From Saccharofermentans sp. (GTDB lineage Bacteria; Bacillota; Clostridia; Saccharofermentanales; Saccharofermentanaceae), in assembly GCA_016292215.1 (NCBI GenBank), contig JAEFBB010000004.1, forward strand, positions 40,958-104,957: a stretch of 64,000 bases of DNA. The letters run 5' to 3'. The position numbers and the translations under genes are program-made. The notes beneath the pieces were generated by a model that worked only from the letters and a program-made list of their open reading frames with translations, was not told where the DNA came from and ran no database searches. Of the stretch, positions 26,505 through 34,580 are shown in pieces. Position 1 is the first letter of the stretch. The number at the start of each line of letters is the position of its first letter.

Positions 26505-29500
26505 ATGATCGATTTCTATAACGCTTTCATATCCTACAGACACGCGAAGCTCGATATGAGCATAGCCGAACATATCCAGAAAAAGCTCGAACATTTCCAT
26601 GTACCGCACAAGCTCAAAAAGAAGCTCAAGCACCAGAAGATCACACGTATCTTCAGGGATAAGGACGAACTCCCTATCACGAGCGACCTGACTGAGACCA
26701 TCACGGACGCTCTGCAAAAAGCCGAATACCTGATCGTTATCTGCTCAACTAACACCAAGGAATCCATGTGGGTCAAAAGAGAGATCCAGACATTCCTCCT
26801 GACACATACAAGAGACAAGATCCTGACAGTCCTTTGCGACGGTGAGCCGTATGATGTCATTCCCGAAGAGCTTCTTTCGATGGAAAAAGAGGTCAAGGAT
26901 GCAGGCGGCTTCCCGCACACCATAAATGTAGCTGTCGAGCCTCTCTCCTGTGACTACAGACTGTCCAGGTCAAGAGCGGACAGAGAAGAACTCCCGCGTC
27001 TTGCATCTGCACTCCTGGGCTGCTCTTATGACGAGCTCCAGAGAAGGAGAAGACAGTACAGAGTAAGACGTGCCGCTGCCATCATTGCGGCTGCATTCCT
27101 TGCCGTAGCCGGAATCGCAGGTTATTCGCTCTATATGACAAAAAAGATCAACGACAATTATATGCAGGTCCTGCGCAGCAGAGCGGTCTACCTGGCAACG
27201 GAATCCGGGGATCTTCTCGACAAAGATCTCAGAGTAGACAGCGTTCATCTGGCACTTGCCGCGCTGCCTGAGGATGATAAGGATAAGACTCCTGTCACGG
27301 CAGAAGCCGTGCGTGCACTCACGGAAGCGACAGCTGCTTACAAATCCAACAGCCGCAACAATTTCTCGCCGGTCTGGAATTACAGGACCGAATATGAGAT
27401 CGATAAAACCATAATTACCGACGATAACCAGTTTGTCGGAGTAAAGGACAGGACCGGAACAGTATATTGCTGGAACACTTTGACTCATGAACTGGTCTTC
27501 GAGAAAGCGGCAGAAACAGAAGTGCGGGACGTCCTCTTCCTGGGAAATGACACGATACTGATCTTATGTGCCAATCACTTAGAGGTTTATAACATTCAGA
27601 CCGGAACCAAGCTCTGGGAATATTATACCGCTTCCGATACGCATAATTACAATTCCGGTGATGTGGTCTATGCCAACAATTCCGTTTTCTTTGATTCCGG
27701 TAAAGGTGCGATATTAAAGTTTTCTGTAATGGATGGCAAAGAAAAGGCTTCCTATGAACTGAAAGACAGCTCTGACTTTTTAAGCAGCAGGTACTATAAT
27801 CTGGCTGTTTCTTCTGACGGAAAAAAGATAGCTTTCTCCGATGAAGCTTTCGCCTTCCTAAGTTCTTCCATCAATATTTACGACACCGAGACAGATAAAC
27901 TTGTGACAGGCAATATTGAATCTTATATGTTCAACGAGATAAAGTTTATAGATAATGATCATCTCTGTGTTATCTCTGACAAAGATGTTTCGGACTTCAG
28001 TGTTTTCGAAATCTCTAATGAAGCATCTTATAGTTCTTCCTCCGAGAAGGAGATCACTCTGTTTGACGGTTCATTGAATGAACTGTGGTCAGCATCTATC
28101 ACATATTCCCAAAACGCATTTGCAAGCGGAACTTTATTCCTGCCTTCCCGCAATGCGCTGGTCTTTTATGCGGGCAACGCGGCTGTTGTCTATGATCTTA
28201 ATTCCGGCGCGGTCCTCAATACATACGACACAGGAAGCCCCATCATTACAGCCAACGATTATAATTTGAACGGTCTTCCGGAGTTTATCTGCAAACACGG
28301 TATCTATGCTTTCGGCACAGATCCTGATAACGACATGCTGCTCCGTTATGAATCTCTTTGCAATAATATTAAGACCGGAGTAATTGGCGATTCTATCTAT
28401 GTCGCTTCGAGAGATTCAAAGGATCTGATCGCCTATAACCGTTTCCTGCAAGATGACGAATGGACAGCCGTCAGAGGTACCGAAGACAAGGCAGGCTCGG
28501 TTTATTCTACTTCGTTCTCGGATGATGATTACCTTATTATCGCAGCTACTTTCAATAATATCCAAGATATAAGGATAAGTGTTATCGATCCCAACGACGG
28601 AACTCTTCGTTTCTCAAAGGATCTGGAGATCAACGGTTATTTGTCCAACAATTTCTTTGTGGGAAAAGAGAACGGCAAATACTATGGGGGAATCGGATCA
28701 GATATCTATCTGATCGATCCGGAAAATGAAACGGTGGAAAAGATCTATACCAAAGAGGATAACGATTTTAGTGTATCCAACGGCAAGATAATCCGGCACA
28801 CTTCATCTTTTTCCGGATTCAGCCTCACTGTAAGTGAACTTGACGGTTCAGAACCTGTGGAATTTACATTTGAAACTGATGAATACTTGCTCATAAATTC
28901 AAGCATTTATGTTGCAAGCGTTGACAAAGTCTTTACCGTAACAGATACCCGCCTCTTTGTCGCAGACATGTCAACAGAAAAGATCGAAGAGATAACCGTC
29001 CCGGACAACATGTATTTCCACATAGGGACTAAGTTCTCTGTTACGGCAAACAGTGACGGATCGCAGCTTCTTTTCACAGACGGAAACACCATTTGGGTCA
29101 CTGACAGTGCATTTAATGAAATGTATTCTTTCCGCTGCAACGGTAATTACAGATTCTCGGCGCTCTTCGTCGATAAGATATTATATGTTGTCGCAGACGA
29201 CATCCTCTTTATGTACAACAGTACAACCGGCGAGTTGATCCGCAAGATCGTAATTGGTCTGTTCGGAAAGGGCGACCTGCAGATAATATTTGATGATGAA
29301 GATCATGAGGCCATAATCCAGATCGGACAGCAGGTCAGTATAATCGATACGGATGTATGGGTGGAGACCGCTTACATTGAGAACTGCTTCTGCTATCACG
29401 CGCCCACTGACCGCTTCTTTGTATATTCGTATATCATTGACACTGAATGCACCGTCGGTTACATCAAACACTATTCATTAGATGATCTGAAAGCAAAAGC

Positions 29501-29564
29501 CGCTCAGTATCTGGGCACTCACGAACTTGATGAAGAAACCAAAGCAAAGTACGGACTCTCATAA
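26505..29564 (+). CDS. TIR domain - transmembrane - beta-propeller protein
   Basis: A 1019-residue protein. Residues 1-145 form a TIR domain: YNAFISYRHAKLD (box 1), IFRDKDELPITSDL, YLIVICSTNT and SMWVKREIQTFL, in which E93 sits where TIR NADases have the catalytic glutamate. Residues 189-211 are a transmembrane helix preceded by RRRRQYRVRR. Residues about 285-1000 are a long repetitive beta region with WD40/PQQ-like blades (GTVYCWNTLTHELVFEK, NIQTGTKLWEYY, VYDLNSGAVLNTYD), predicted outside. AGGGAGAGG lies upstream of the ATG. TIR proteins with sensor domains can deplete NAD or make signalling nucleotides in phage defence; here the function is unproven. Confidence 0.82.
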   Translation: MIDFYNAFISYRHAKLDMSIAEHIQKKLEHFHVPHKLKKKLKHQKITRIFRDKDELPITSDLTETITDALQKAEYLIVICSTNTKESMWVKREIQTFLLTHTRDKILTVLCDGEPYDVIPEELLSMEKEVKDAGGFPHTINVAVEPLSCDYRLSRSRADREELPRLASALLGCSYDELQRRRRQYRVRRAAAIIAAAFLAVAGIAGYSLYMTKKINDNYMQVLRSRAVYLATESGDLLDKDLRVDSVHLALAALPEDDKDKTPVTAEAVRALTEATAAYKSNSRNNFSPVWNYRTEYEIDKTIITDDNQFVGVKDRTGTVYCWNTLTHELVFEKAAETEVRDVLFLGNDTILILCANHLEVYNIQTGTKLWEYYTASDTHNYNSGDVVYANNSVFFDSGKGAILKFSVMDGKEKASYELKDSSDFLSSRYYNLAVSSDGKKIAFSDEAFAFLSSSINIYDTETDKLVTGNIESYMFNEIKFIDNDHLCVISDKDVSDFSVFEISNEASYSSSSEKEITLFDGSLNELWSASITYSQNAFASGTLFLPSRNALVFYAGNAAVVYDLNSGAVLNTYDTGSPIITANDYNLNGLPEFICKHGIYAFGTDPDNDMLLRYESLCNNIKTGVIGDSIYVASRDSKDLIAYNRFLQDDEWTAVRGTEDKAGSVYSTSFSDDDYLIIAATFNNIQDIRISVIDPNDGTLRFSKDLEINGYLSNNFFVGKENGKYYGGIGSDIYLIDPENETVEKIYTKEDNDFSVSNGKIIRHTSSFSGFSLTVSELDGSEPVEFTFETDEYLLINSSIYVASVDKVFTVTDTRLFVADMSTEKIEEITVPDNMYFHIGTKFSVTANSDGSQLLFTDGNTIWVTDSAFNEMYSFRCNGNYRFSALFVDKILYVVADDILFMYNSTTGELIRKIVIGLFGKGDLQIIFDDEDHEAIIQIGQQVSIIDTDVWVETAYIENCFCYHAPTDRFFVYSYIIDTECTVGYIKHYSLDDLKAKAAQYLGTHELDEETKAKYGLS

Positions 29565-29585
29565 ACGGGAGTCCGCACTTTTTAG
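29552..29585 (+). terminator. Terminator of the TIR protein gene
   Basis: CGGACTC (29552-29558) and GAGTCCG (29569-29575) pair around the TAA stop region, followed by CACTTTTTAG. The stem overlaps the end of the coding sequence. Confidence 0.85.
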
Positions 29586-29610
29586 TGTCATTTGTTGTCA
29601 GCGAAAAGTA

Positions 29611-31095
29611 TTATCCGAGCGGCTTATAAGTCCTGTCGAAAATATCCTTGTTGATTATATAGATATCGTGCTCGTCGTCGGCTCTGACGGCAATGTAATC
29701 GCCTACGCGGCCTGAATAGTACTTATCCTCTGTCCACGCCGTGAAGAGCTTTACAGGCTGTTCCAGAGGCTTTGCGAATATGACCGTTGTGCCAGTGGAT
29801 CTTACGGTCTTAGCAAACTGCAAAACCTTCTTTATCTCGCCGGTTACGGTGTTCTTGATACGCGGTTCGTATTCAAAATCTCTCGTATAAACAAAGTTCG
29901 TAAACTGATAAGAGCTCATGAGCTTTTGTTCCTTGATGGGATAGATCTCGCCCTCGACGCCGATCATGAGATAAGCTTCGTTGTCGATGACCGTATCGAC
30001 GTCGCCTTCGAGAGTTCTGATGTTGATCGGCGTGCCGGCCGGGAAAACATCGGAGAGCTTAACAACACCCAAAGTCTGCTGGACTTTGTTGTAGCGTCTC
30101 ATCTTGGATGTGTTAAGAGTAGTATTCTTCGCATAGATTACGAGGAAGCTGTCATAATACTGGACCATTCTCTCCTCGAGAAGCTCCTTGGCCGGCTTTT
30201 TGAGAAGCTCTGTCCTGATCGTACCTCCGGCCTTCAGCATGTGACCGCCGCCGCCGCCCAGACCGTCAGCCAGGAATGCGGCAAGCTCGTTGGCATATAC
30301 TTCGCGCGAGCAGCTTCTGACAGAGAACTTGACCTCGTATGTACTTACATAGAAAGCAAGGCAGACATCGACATTCTCAGTCTCCAGCGCGAAGTCGCTG
30401 ATAAGACCCAGGATGCAGGGGTCACAAGGCTCAGCCTCGATGACAAGATATTTGTTGCTCTCGTGATATTCATAATTAAGTATGGCTCTTCCGGTGATCA
30501 TGAGCTCATCAAGGGATATGTTCGAATTGACCATGGAAGTGATGGTGCTCTTGTTGTAGATCAAAGAGTCCATCATGTCTCGGTCGAGAGGGTGCGATAC
30601 TTCCGATAGCTTGTTGGTATCAGAGAACAGACCGTAGTAAAGGGCTGTAGCGACCAGTCTGTTATCGTTGGGGTCCATGCCTTCGTTCCTGATCAGATCC
30701 CAGACAACGGTCGCGCAGCTTCCGATGTCGCTGCTGATATGCGTAAGCGCGCTTACCGAATCGACCGCCTTCTTGTGGTGGTCAATGATAGCAACGAACT
30801 TTGATTTTGTCTGGGTGACATTCTTCTCGCCGTACTGGCAGTCGACCGTGATCAGAAGATCCGGCTCATCTGCGTAGAACGGTTCGTAATTGATCGGGAT
30901 CTCGAGCTCCTTGACCATAATGAGCAGGTTGCTCTTACGGATCTCGTTCCTTCCTCTGTAAATGAACTTTACAGTCTTCTTGTTCTGCTCGAAATACCAC
31001 TTCAAAGCATAGCCTGATGCGAGCGCATCAGCGTCAGGATTATCGTGGCATTGTATTACGATCTTGTCGTACTTTAAAAGATCCTTTAAACGCAT
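29611..31095 (-). CDS. DHH family phosphoesterase (NrnA-like with extended C-terminus)
   Basis: About 494 residues from the ATG at 31095, with GGTAGG just upstream; ATGs at 31107 and 31113 are alternatives. The DHH domain shows HDNPDADALASGYAL (motif I), LLITVDCQYG (motif II) and AIIDHHKKAV (motif III, the DHH). The DHHA1 glycine-rich motif is GLGGGGGHMLKAGGTI. NrnA-type enzymes degrade nano-RNA and dephosphorylate pAp; related enzymes cleave cyclic dinucleotides. The protein has about 150 residues after DHHA1 (EGEIYPIKEQKLMSSYQ) not found in standard 310-residue NrnA, function unknown. It faces the convergent TIR gene. Confidence 0.85.
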   Translation of the reverse strand: MRLKDLLKYDKIVIQCHDNPDADALASGYALKWYFEQNKKTVKFIYRGRNEIRKSNLLIMVKELEIPINYEPFYADEPDLLITVDCQYGEKNVTQTKSKFVAIIDHHKKAVDSVSALTHISSDIGSCATVVWDLIRNEGMDPNDNRLVATALYYGLFSDTNKLSEVSHPLDRDMMDSLIYNKSTITSMVNSNISLDELMITGRAILNYEYHESNKYLVIEAEPCDPCILGLISDFALETENVDVCLAFYVSTYEVKFSVRSCSREVYANELAAFLADGLGGGGGHMLKAGGTIRTELLKKPAKELLEERMVQYYDSFLVIYAKNTTLNTSKMRRYNKVQQTLGVVKLSDVFPAGTPINIRTLEGDVDTVIDNEAYLMIGVEGEIYPIKEQKLMSSYQFTNFVYTRDFEYEPRIKNTVTGEIKKVLQFAKTVRSTGTTVIFAKPLEQPVKLFTAWTEDKYYSGRVGDYIAVRADDEHDIYIINKDIFDRTYKPLG

Positions 31096-31183
31096 TTTAC
31101 CTACCATCACCATAAAATAGTAACCATAGCATTGTATCAGAATTTTTTGGCAATTACAGTACTTAGGGAAAATGCCTCAACTT

Positions 31184-31711
31184 TTATTTTTTTATAGCTT
31201 CAAGTATCGGCGCGATATAAGACTTGTCTGTCCAGTCGCAACCCTCGTCTTCCTTGCATTCCATCAGAGCGCTCTCCCAAAGCTCCCAGTCCTTAGGATC
31301 CTTCTTCGCGACTGCTTTCCTGAGCATCTTGCAAAGTGTCCTGTCCGCAAACGTCATGGCCTTCAAGTCGAACGCGCCTCTGCAATAGAAGACCGGGATT
31401 CCTTTTAATTCGTCCTTCATGTTCATGTCGATCAATGCGTCATAGAATTTCTTGTCATAAGGTGAAGCTGCACAGGTATAAACGAGCACCTTCTTGCCCT
31501 TAAGTTTTCCGATGTTCTTCTTCAGGAAAGGTATGCAGGAGATTCCGGATGCGTATACACCGCCTCCTACGATCACGACATCGCACTCAGAGACTTTGTT
31601 CATATCAGCTTCCTTAGTTGTGACGCATGGAAAGCCTGTAGCCTCCGAGATCCACTCAGCATATTTCTTCGCTGCTCCGTACTTTGATTTGTAGATTATG
31701 ATTCCCTTCAT
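31184..31711 (-). CDS. Flavodoxin-domain protein (HemG-like / flavodoxin_5)
   Basis: A 175-residue flavodoxin-fold protein: KGIIIYKSKYGAAKKYAEWIS is the phosphate-binding loop for FMN, VVIVGGGVYASGI the second flavin loop and KVLVYTCAASP the third strand. It belongs to the same broad group as menaquinone-dependent protoporphyrinogen oxidase but a haem role is not supported by neighbours. It starts 3 bp after the MarR gene stops, so it is probably the regulated target in a MarR-flavodoxin operon, perhaps for redox stress. Confidence 0.82.
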   Translation of the reverse strand: MKGIIIYKSKYGAAKKYAEWISEATGFPCVTTKEADMNKVSECDVVIVGGGVYASGISCIPFLKKNIGKLKGKKVLVYTCAASPYDKKFYDALIDMNMKDELKGIPVFYCRGAFDLKAMTFADRTLCKMLRKAVAKKDPKDWELWESALMECKEDEGCDWTDKSYIAPILEAIKK

Positions 31712-31714
31712 TCC

Positions 31715-32185
31715 TTAAACCTCCGAAAGATTTCTCTCGATCTTTGTAATTGTTTTAATAGTTGTCTTGATGTCCTTTTCGGGAACTCCCTCGAACATCT
31801 TCGACATGATCCTGATGCTCATCTCGTTATTTTTCTCGCAGAATTTCTGACAGCTCTTTGTAAGGATGATGCGCTGCTTGCGCTTATCAGAGGCATCAGG
31901 CAAAAACTCGATGAAGCCCTTTTTCTCAAGCTTTAAAAGGATCTGCTTTACGTTCTGGTGCGAGCTGCCGAGCACTTCCGACAGTTCTCTTAACGTCGGC
32001 GGCTCTTTGCACATGTTGATGCACACGATCGCGAAAAACTGCTTCCAGCTGATCTCCTTCATGACGCTGTCGGCCATCGCCTGGAAGCGGTTCTCGAATG
32101 CGCTCATGAGGCCAAGCAGATAATAGCTCGACGGTATTCCCTCAAAATCCAGCTTGTTGCTTTTGACCGTTTCTTCAATATTCAT
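31715..32185 (-). CDS. MarR family transcriptional regulator
   Basis: A 156-residue winged-helix regulator: KQFFAIVCINMCKEPPTLRELSEVLGSSHQNVKQILLKLEKKGFIEFLPDASDKRKQRIILT is the complete MarR DNA-binding core, with the wing in DASDKRK. It precedes the flavodoxin gene with a 3-bp gap. Two inverted repeats directly upstream (32203-32216 and 32223-32236) share the half-site GGTAA and probably mediate autoregulation. Confidence 0.9.
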   Translation of the reverse strand: MNIEETVKSNKLDFEGIPSSYYLLGLMSAFENRFQAMADSVMKEISWKQFFAIVCINMCKEPPTLRELSEVLGSSHQNVKQILLKLEKKGFIEFLPDASDKRKQRIILTKSCQKFCEKNNEMSIRIMSKMFEGVPEKDIKTTIKTITKIERNLSEV

Positions 32186-32202
32186 AAGGGGCCTCCACGA
32201 TA

Positions 32203-32236
32203 GGTAACTTATTACCGATTATGGTAACATGTTACC
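32203..32236. promoter_or_regulatory. Paired MarR operator candidates
   Basis: GGTAA-CTTA-TTACC (32203-32216) and the perfect palindrome GGTAAC-AT-GTTACC (32223-32236) are spaced 20 bp between starts, about two helical turns, immediately upstream of the MarR gene. They are likely autoregulatory sites. Confidence 0.7.
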
Positions 32237-32260
32237 TATCTTCTGTAAAGCCCCCTTTTT

Positions 32261-32276
32261 TGCTCCACGTGGAACA
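32261..32276. promoter_or_regulatory. parS-like ParB-binding site (distal)
   Basis: TGCTCCACGTGGAACA differs from the parS sequence found three times near parA at only one position. It lies about 15 kb from the parAB genes on the left arm. Intergenic, between the MarR and methyltransferase genes. Confidence 0.75.
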
Positions 32277-32279
32277 TGC

Positions 32280-32448
32280 TATAATTAATATGTTGCAGTT
32301 CAATTAGTTATTCGCGTTCTGCAGCCGCGACGCCCGGACGGGCGGGGTTAATAATGATAAGAACCTTAGAATCTCATCATGAATGACAAAGAAGTTCGCG
32401 CCACAGGCGCGATAAGTTTTGCTGTTCGTGAAAGGAGGTTCTTTTTTT
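32280..32448 (+). other. Leader region of the methyltransferase gene with hairpins
   Basis: This 169-bp leader contains CGCCC/GGGCG around 32330-32344 and the small GCGCCACAGGCGC hairpin near 32398-32410, followed by AAAGGAGG. I see no match to a riboswitch class I know. Confidence 0.3.
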
Positions 32449-33201
32449 ATGCTTCACGAATACGGTTTTGATTTTTATGAGAAGATGGCTCACTGGAGCT
32501 TCGATGAGTTCGGCATTCACGAAGAGTGTCTGACTGACTGGGATCTTTACGGGCTGCTGAAAGCGCTGGCCACAAAGGATTCGCGCATCCTTGACCTGGG
32601 CACTGCAGGCGGCGAGAAGATCTTCTCCTTCTTCCCTGACTGCGCAGAGATCCTGGGCACGGATTTCTCTCCCGCCATGATCGCGACTGCCCGCGCAGCC
32701 CTTGCAAAAAGCGGCAGGAAAAACATCTCTTTCAGGGTGATGGACAACCTCAGGATGGATGTCCCGGATGAGCATTTCGACATCATCACAGCGCGCCACA
32801 CATGCACTGACGCAGCCCAGGTATTTAAAGCGCTGAGACCCGGCGGGCACTTCCTCATAAGAGGTGTCGACAAGTACGACTGCTGGGGCTTAAAGCTCAT
32901 CTTCGGCGGCGGCCAGGAATACAATGAGCCGGTGCCCATAAGCATTGTCGAATATGAGGGTCTTCTAAATGCCGGCTTTGCAGATGTCGAGCTGGTGCCT
33001 ATCCACACGCGCGAATTCTTCAAAGACCGCGGAATGTTCAAGGCATTCCTGGAGACTGTTCCGATCTTAGAAGGCGTGTGCGGTGACGGCGAGCCTGTAA
33101 ACGAAGCCCTGCTCGATGAATACATCGCTAAGAACACAATAGGCGGGCGCATTATTCTTTATAGGAACTACTATGGAATAAGCGCGAGAAAGCTTGGATA
33201 A
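32449..33201 (+). CDS. Class I SAM-dependent methyltransferase
   Basis: A 250-residue enzyme from the ATG at 32449, with AAAGGAGG 10 bp upstream. The SAM-binding core is visible: RILDLGTAGGEKIFSF (motif I), ILGTDFSPAMIATAR (motif II acidic residue), ISFRVMDNLRMDVPDEHFDIITAR (motifs III-IV), then ALRPGGHFLIRGV. The C-terminal part (YEGLLNAGFADVELV) completes the fold. Substrate unknown. Single gene followed by a strong terminator at 33223. Confidence 0.88.
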   Translation: MLHEYGFDFYEKMAHWSFDEFGIHEECLTDWDLYGLLKALATKDSRILDLGTAGGEKIFSFFPDCAEILGTDFSPAMIATARAALAKSGRKNISFRVMDNLRMDVPDEHFDIITARHTCTDAAQVFKALRPGGHFLIRGVDKYDCWGLKLIFGGGQEYNEPVPISIVEYEGLLNAGFADVELVPIHTREFFKDRGMFKAFLETVPILEGVCGDGEPVNEALLDEYIAKNTIGGRIILYRNYYGISARKLG

Positions 33202-33222
33202 CAGATATAAGCGCAAATGAAA

Positions 33223-33263
33223 ACCTCACCCAAAGACCGGCATCTTGGGTGAGGTAGATTTTT
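33223..33263 (+). terminator. Terminator of the methyltransferase gene
   Basis: ACCTCACCCAA (33223-33233) and TTGGGTGAGGT (33245-33255) form an 11-bp perfect stem followed by AGATTTTTAA. The arm sequence CCTCACC is reused in the terminator at 34505. Confidence 0.85.
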
Positions 33264-33475
33264 AACCTTACTCGGAGGCAACCGTCTTTGCAGACTGTGC
33301 TTCCTTGAAGTTATTTTATCATCGCACCTGCAAAGCGTCAAACAAACTCACGGCCATTTTTGCAGTTTACGACACCAAAAGTGCCATTCGCGACACTTCG
33401 GGTTTTGACGCCTGCCGGATTGGTAGTATTAGGCTGTCAAAAGCAAAACACAAACACAAAGAGAGGAAAACAGTT

Positions 33476-34144
33476 ATGAAATACGTAAAAGGTTGTGACA
33501 TCAATGCACTTTCAAGATTCACTTTAAGAGGAATCGAGAACGGTAAGCTCGAGATCGTTGACGGCTTAAAGAATGAGCTTTCTTACGACGTATTAAGCAA
33601 TATGCTCGCAGAAGCAAAGGCAGACTTCGTTGACTGCAACGGCAAGACGATCAAGGGTATGCCTACAGCCGAGATCTTTGTAATGACCAAGAAGATCGAT
33701 AAGAAAAAGTACATCATCGGCTTGTCCTTCATAAAGAGGATCGCAGGCGAGCCTTCAGAAAAGACAGGTATTGCACGCTGGTTCGAAGAATCAAGAGATA
33801 AGGCAATCGAAGAGAAGAGATATTTCGCAGACGGATTCGGGAAGGAAGAGGAATATTACGATTATTCCATGATCGATCATTTCAAGAATTCCGTAGGCGC
33901 AGGACAGCTCAAGGAAGCTGAATATAAGGACAAGGTAGTTACCAGATTAAAGGGTAAGAAAGTGCTCGGCATATTCATCAGCAGCACTATCTTTTTCATC
34001 GCAATGGCCATTATCTGGGGAATTATCTTCAAGAACATCGGAATCGGAATCTGCTTCGCACTCTGCTTTGTCGGAAGCTTTACTATGGTAACGACAAGAT
34101 CAAAGGCAGAAGAGAAGGATCTTGTAAAGGCAGAGATCGAATAA
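33476..34144 (+). CDS. Hypothetical membrane protein
   Basis: A 222-residue protein from the ATG at 33476 (GAGAGGAAAA upstream); the longer upstream frame is unlikely to be coding. Residues 1-155 are soluble and charged (MKYVKGCDINALSRFTLRG, DFVDCNGKTIKGMPTAEIFV). Two adjacent hydrophobic helices lie near residues 165-205 (LGIFISSTIFFIAMAIIWGIIF, GIGICFALCFVGSFTMV). No family recognised. It stands alone between terminators. The 274-bp gap upstream holds one terminator and nothing else I can support. Confidence 0.7.
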   Translation: MKYVKGCDINALSRFTLRGIENGKLEIVDGLKNELSYDVLSNMLAEAKADFVDCNGKTIKGMPTAEIFVMTKKIDKKKYIIGLSFIKRIAGEPSEKTGIARWFEESRDKAIEEKRYFADGFGKEEEYYDYSMIDHFKNSVGAGQLKEAEYKDKVVTRLKGKKVLGIFISSTIFFIAMAIIWGIIFKNIGIGICFALCFVGSFTMVTTRSKAEEKDLVKAEIE

Positions 34145-34174
34145 GGGAAACAGGAATAGAGCCTTTTGACACCG

Positions 34175-34236
34175 GTGCCGGATTACTTGCTGACTGTTTA
34201 ACTGTTTTCCGTCAGCAAATAGCCGGCACTTTTATG
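34175..34236 (+). terminator. Large terminator hairpin after the membrane protein gene
   Basis: GTGCCGG (34175-34181) pairs with CCGGCAC (34223-34229), and TTGCTGAC with GTCAGCAA inside, followed by TTTTATG. It is about 30 bp downstream of the stop. Confidence 0.8.
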
Positions 34237-34404
34237 TCTTTACGAAAAACCCACGGCAGATGCCAAAAACATTTTTCTGATATAAATGCAATAATTCTAA
34301 TATCTTGTTATAATGAGACCGGCGCTGCTCACTCGTGGAACTGCCGCCTGTTGTTCTTGGGTTTTTGAGGATTGCTCCTCCGGGGTGTTCGGGAGAAAGA
34401 AATT

Positions 34405-34494
34405 ATGGGGAAAGTTATTATCGCCGGTATCGGACTGCTGTTTTCCATTATCATGTGTGCTTTTTGGTTTTCGAGCTTTTTCAAAGACAAGTAA
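34405..34494 (+). CDS. 29-residue single-span membrane miniprotein
   Basis: ATG at 34405 encodes MGKVIIAGIGLLFSIIMCAF and continues WFSSFFKDK to a TAA stop. The product is one hydrophobic helix with a charged C-terminus. GGGAGAAAG lies 5-13 bp upstream, TATAAT at about 34311 offers a promoter, and a terminator follows 10 bp after the stop, so it looks like a complete small gene. The roughly 85-nt leader contains GAGGA/TCCTC and other GC-rich hairpins. No function can be assigned. Confidence 0.5.
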   Translation: MGKVIIAGIGLLFSIIMCAFWFSSFFKDK

Positions 34495-34502
34495 GAATTA
34501 AA

Positions 34503-34550
34503 AAACCTCACCCGGGATCAGTTCCCAAGGTGAGGTCTGTTTACTTTTCC
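34503..34550. terminator. Bidirectional terminator
   Basis: ACCTCACC (34505-34512) and GGTGAGGT (34529-34536) form a stem with a T-rich tract on each side. It separates the miniprotein gene from the convergent 5'-nucleotidase-like gene. Confidence 0.8.
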
Positions 34551-34580
34551 TGATATGCAGCGTTTGCGCGCTGCTATTTA

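Noticed and set aside
32280..32448. Riboswitch (guanidine-II or SAM class) before the methyltransferase gene
   Set aside because: Only simple GC hairpins are present; ACGR loops or SAM cores are not in the right arrangement.
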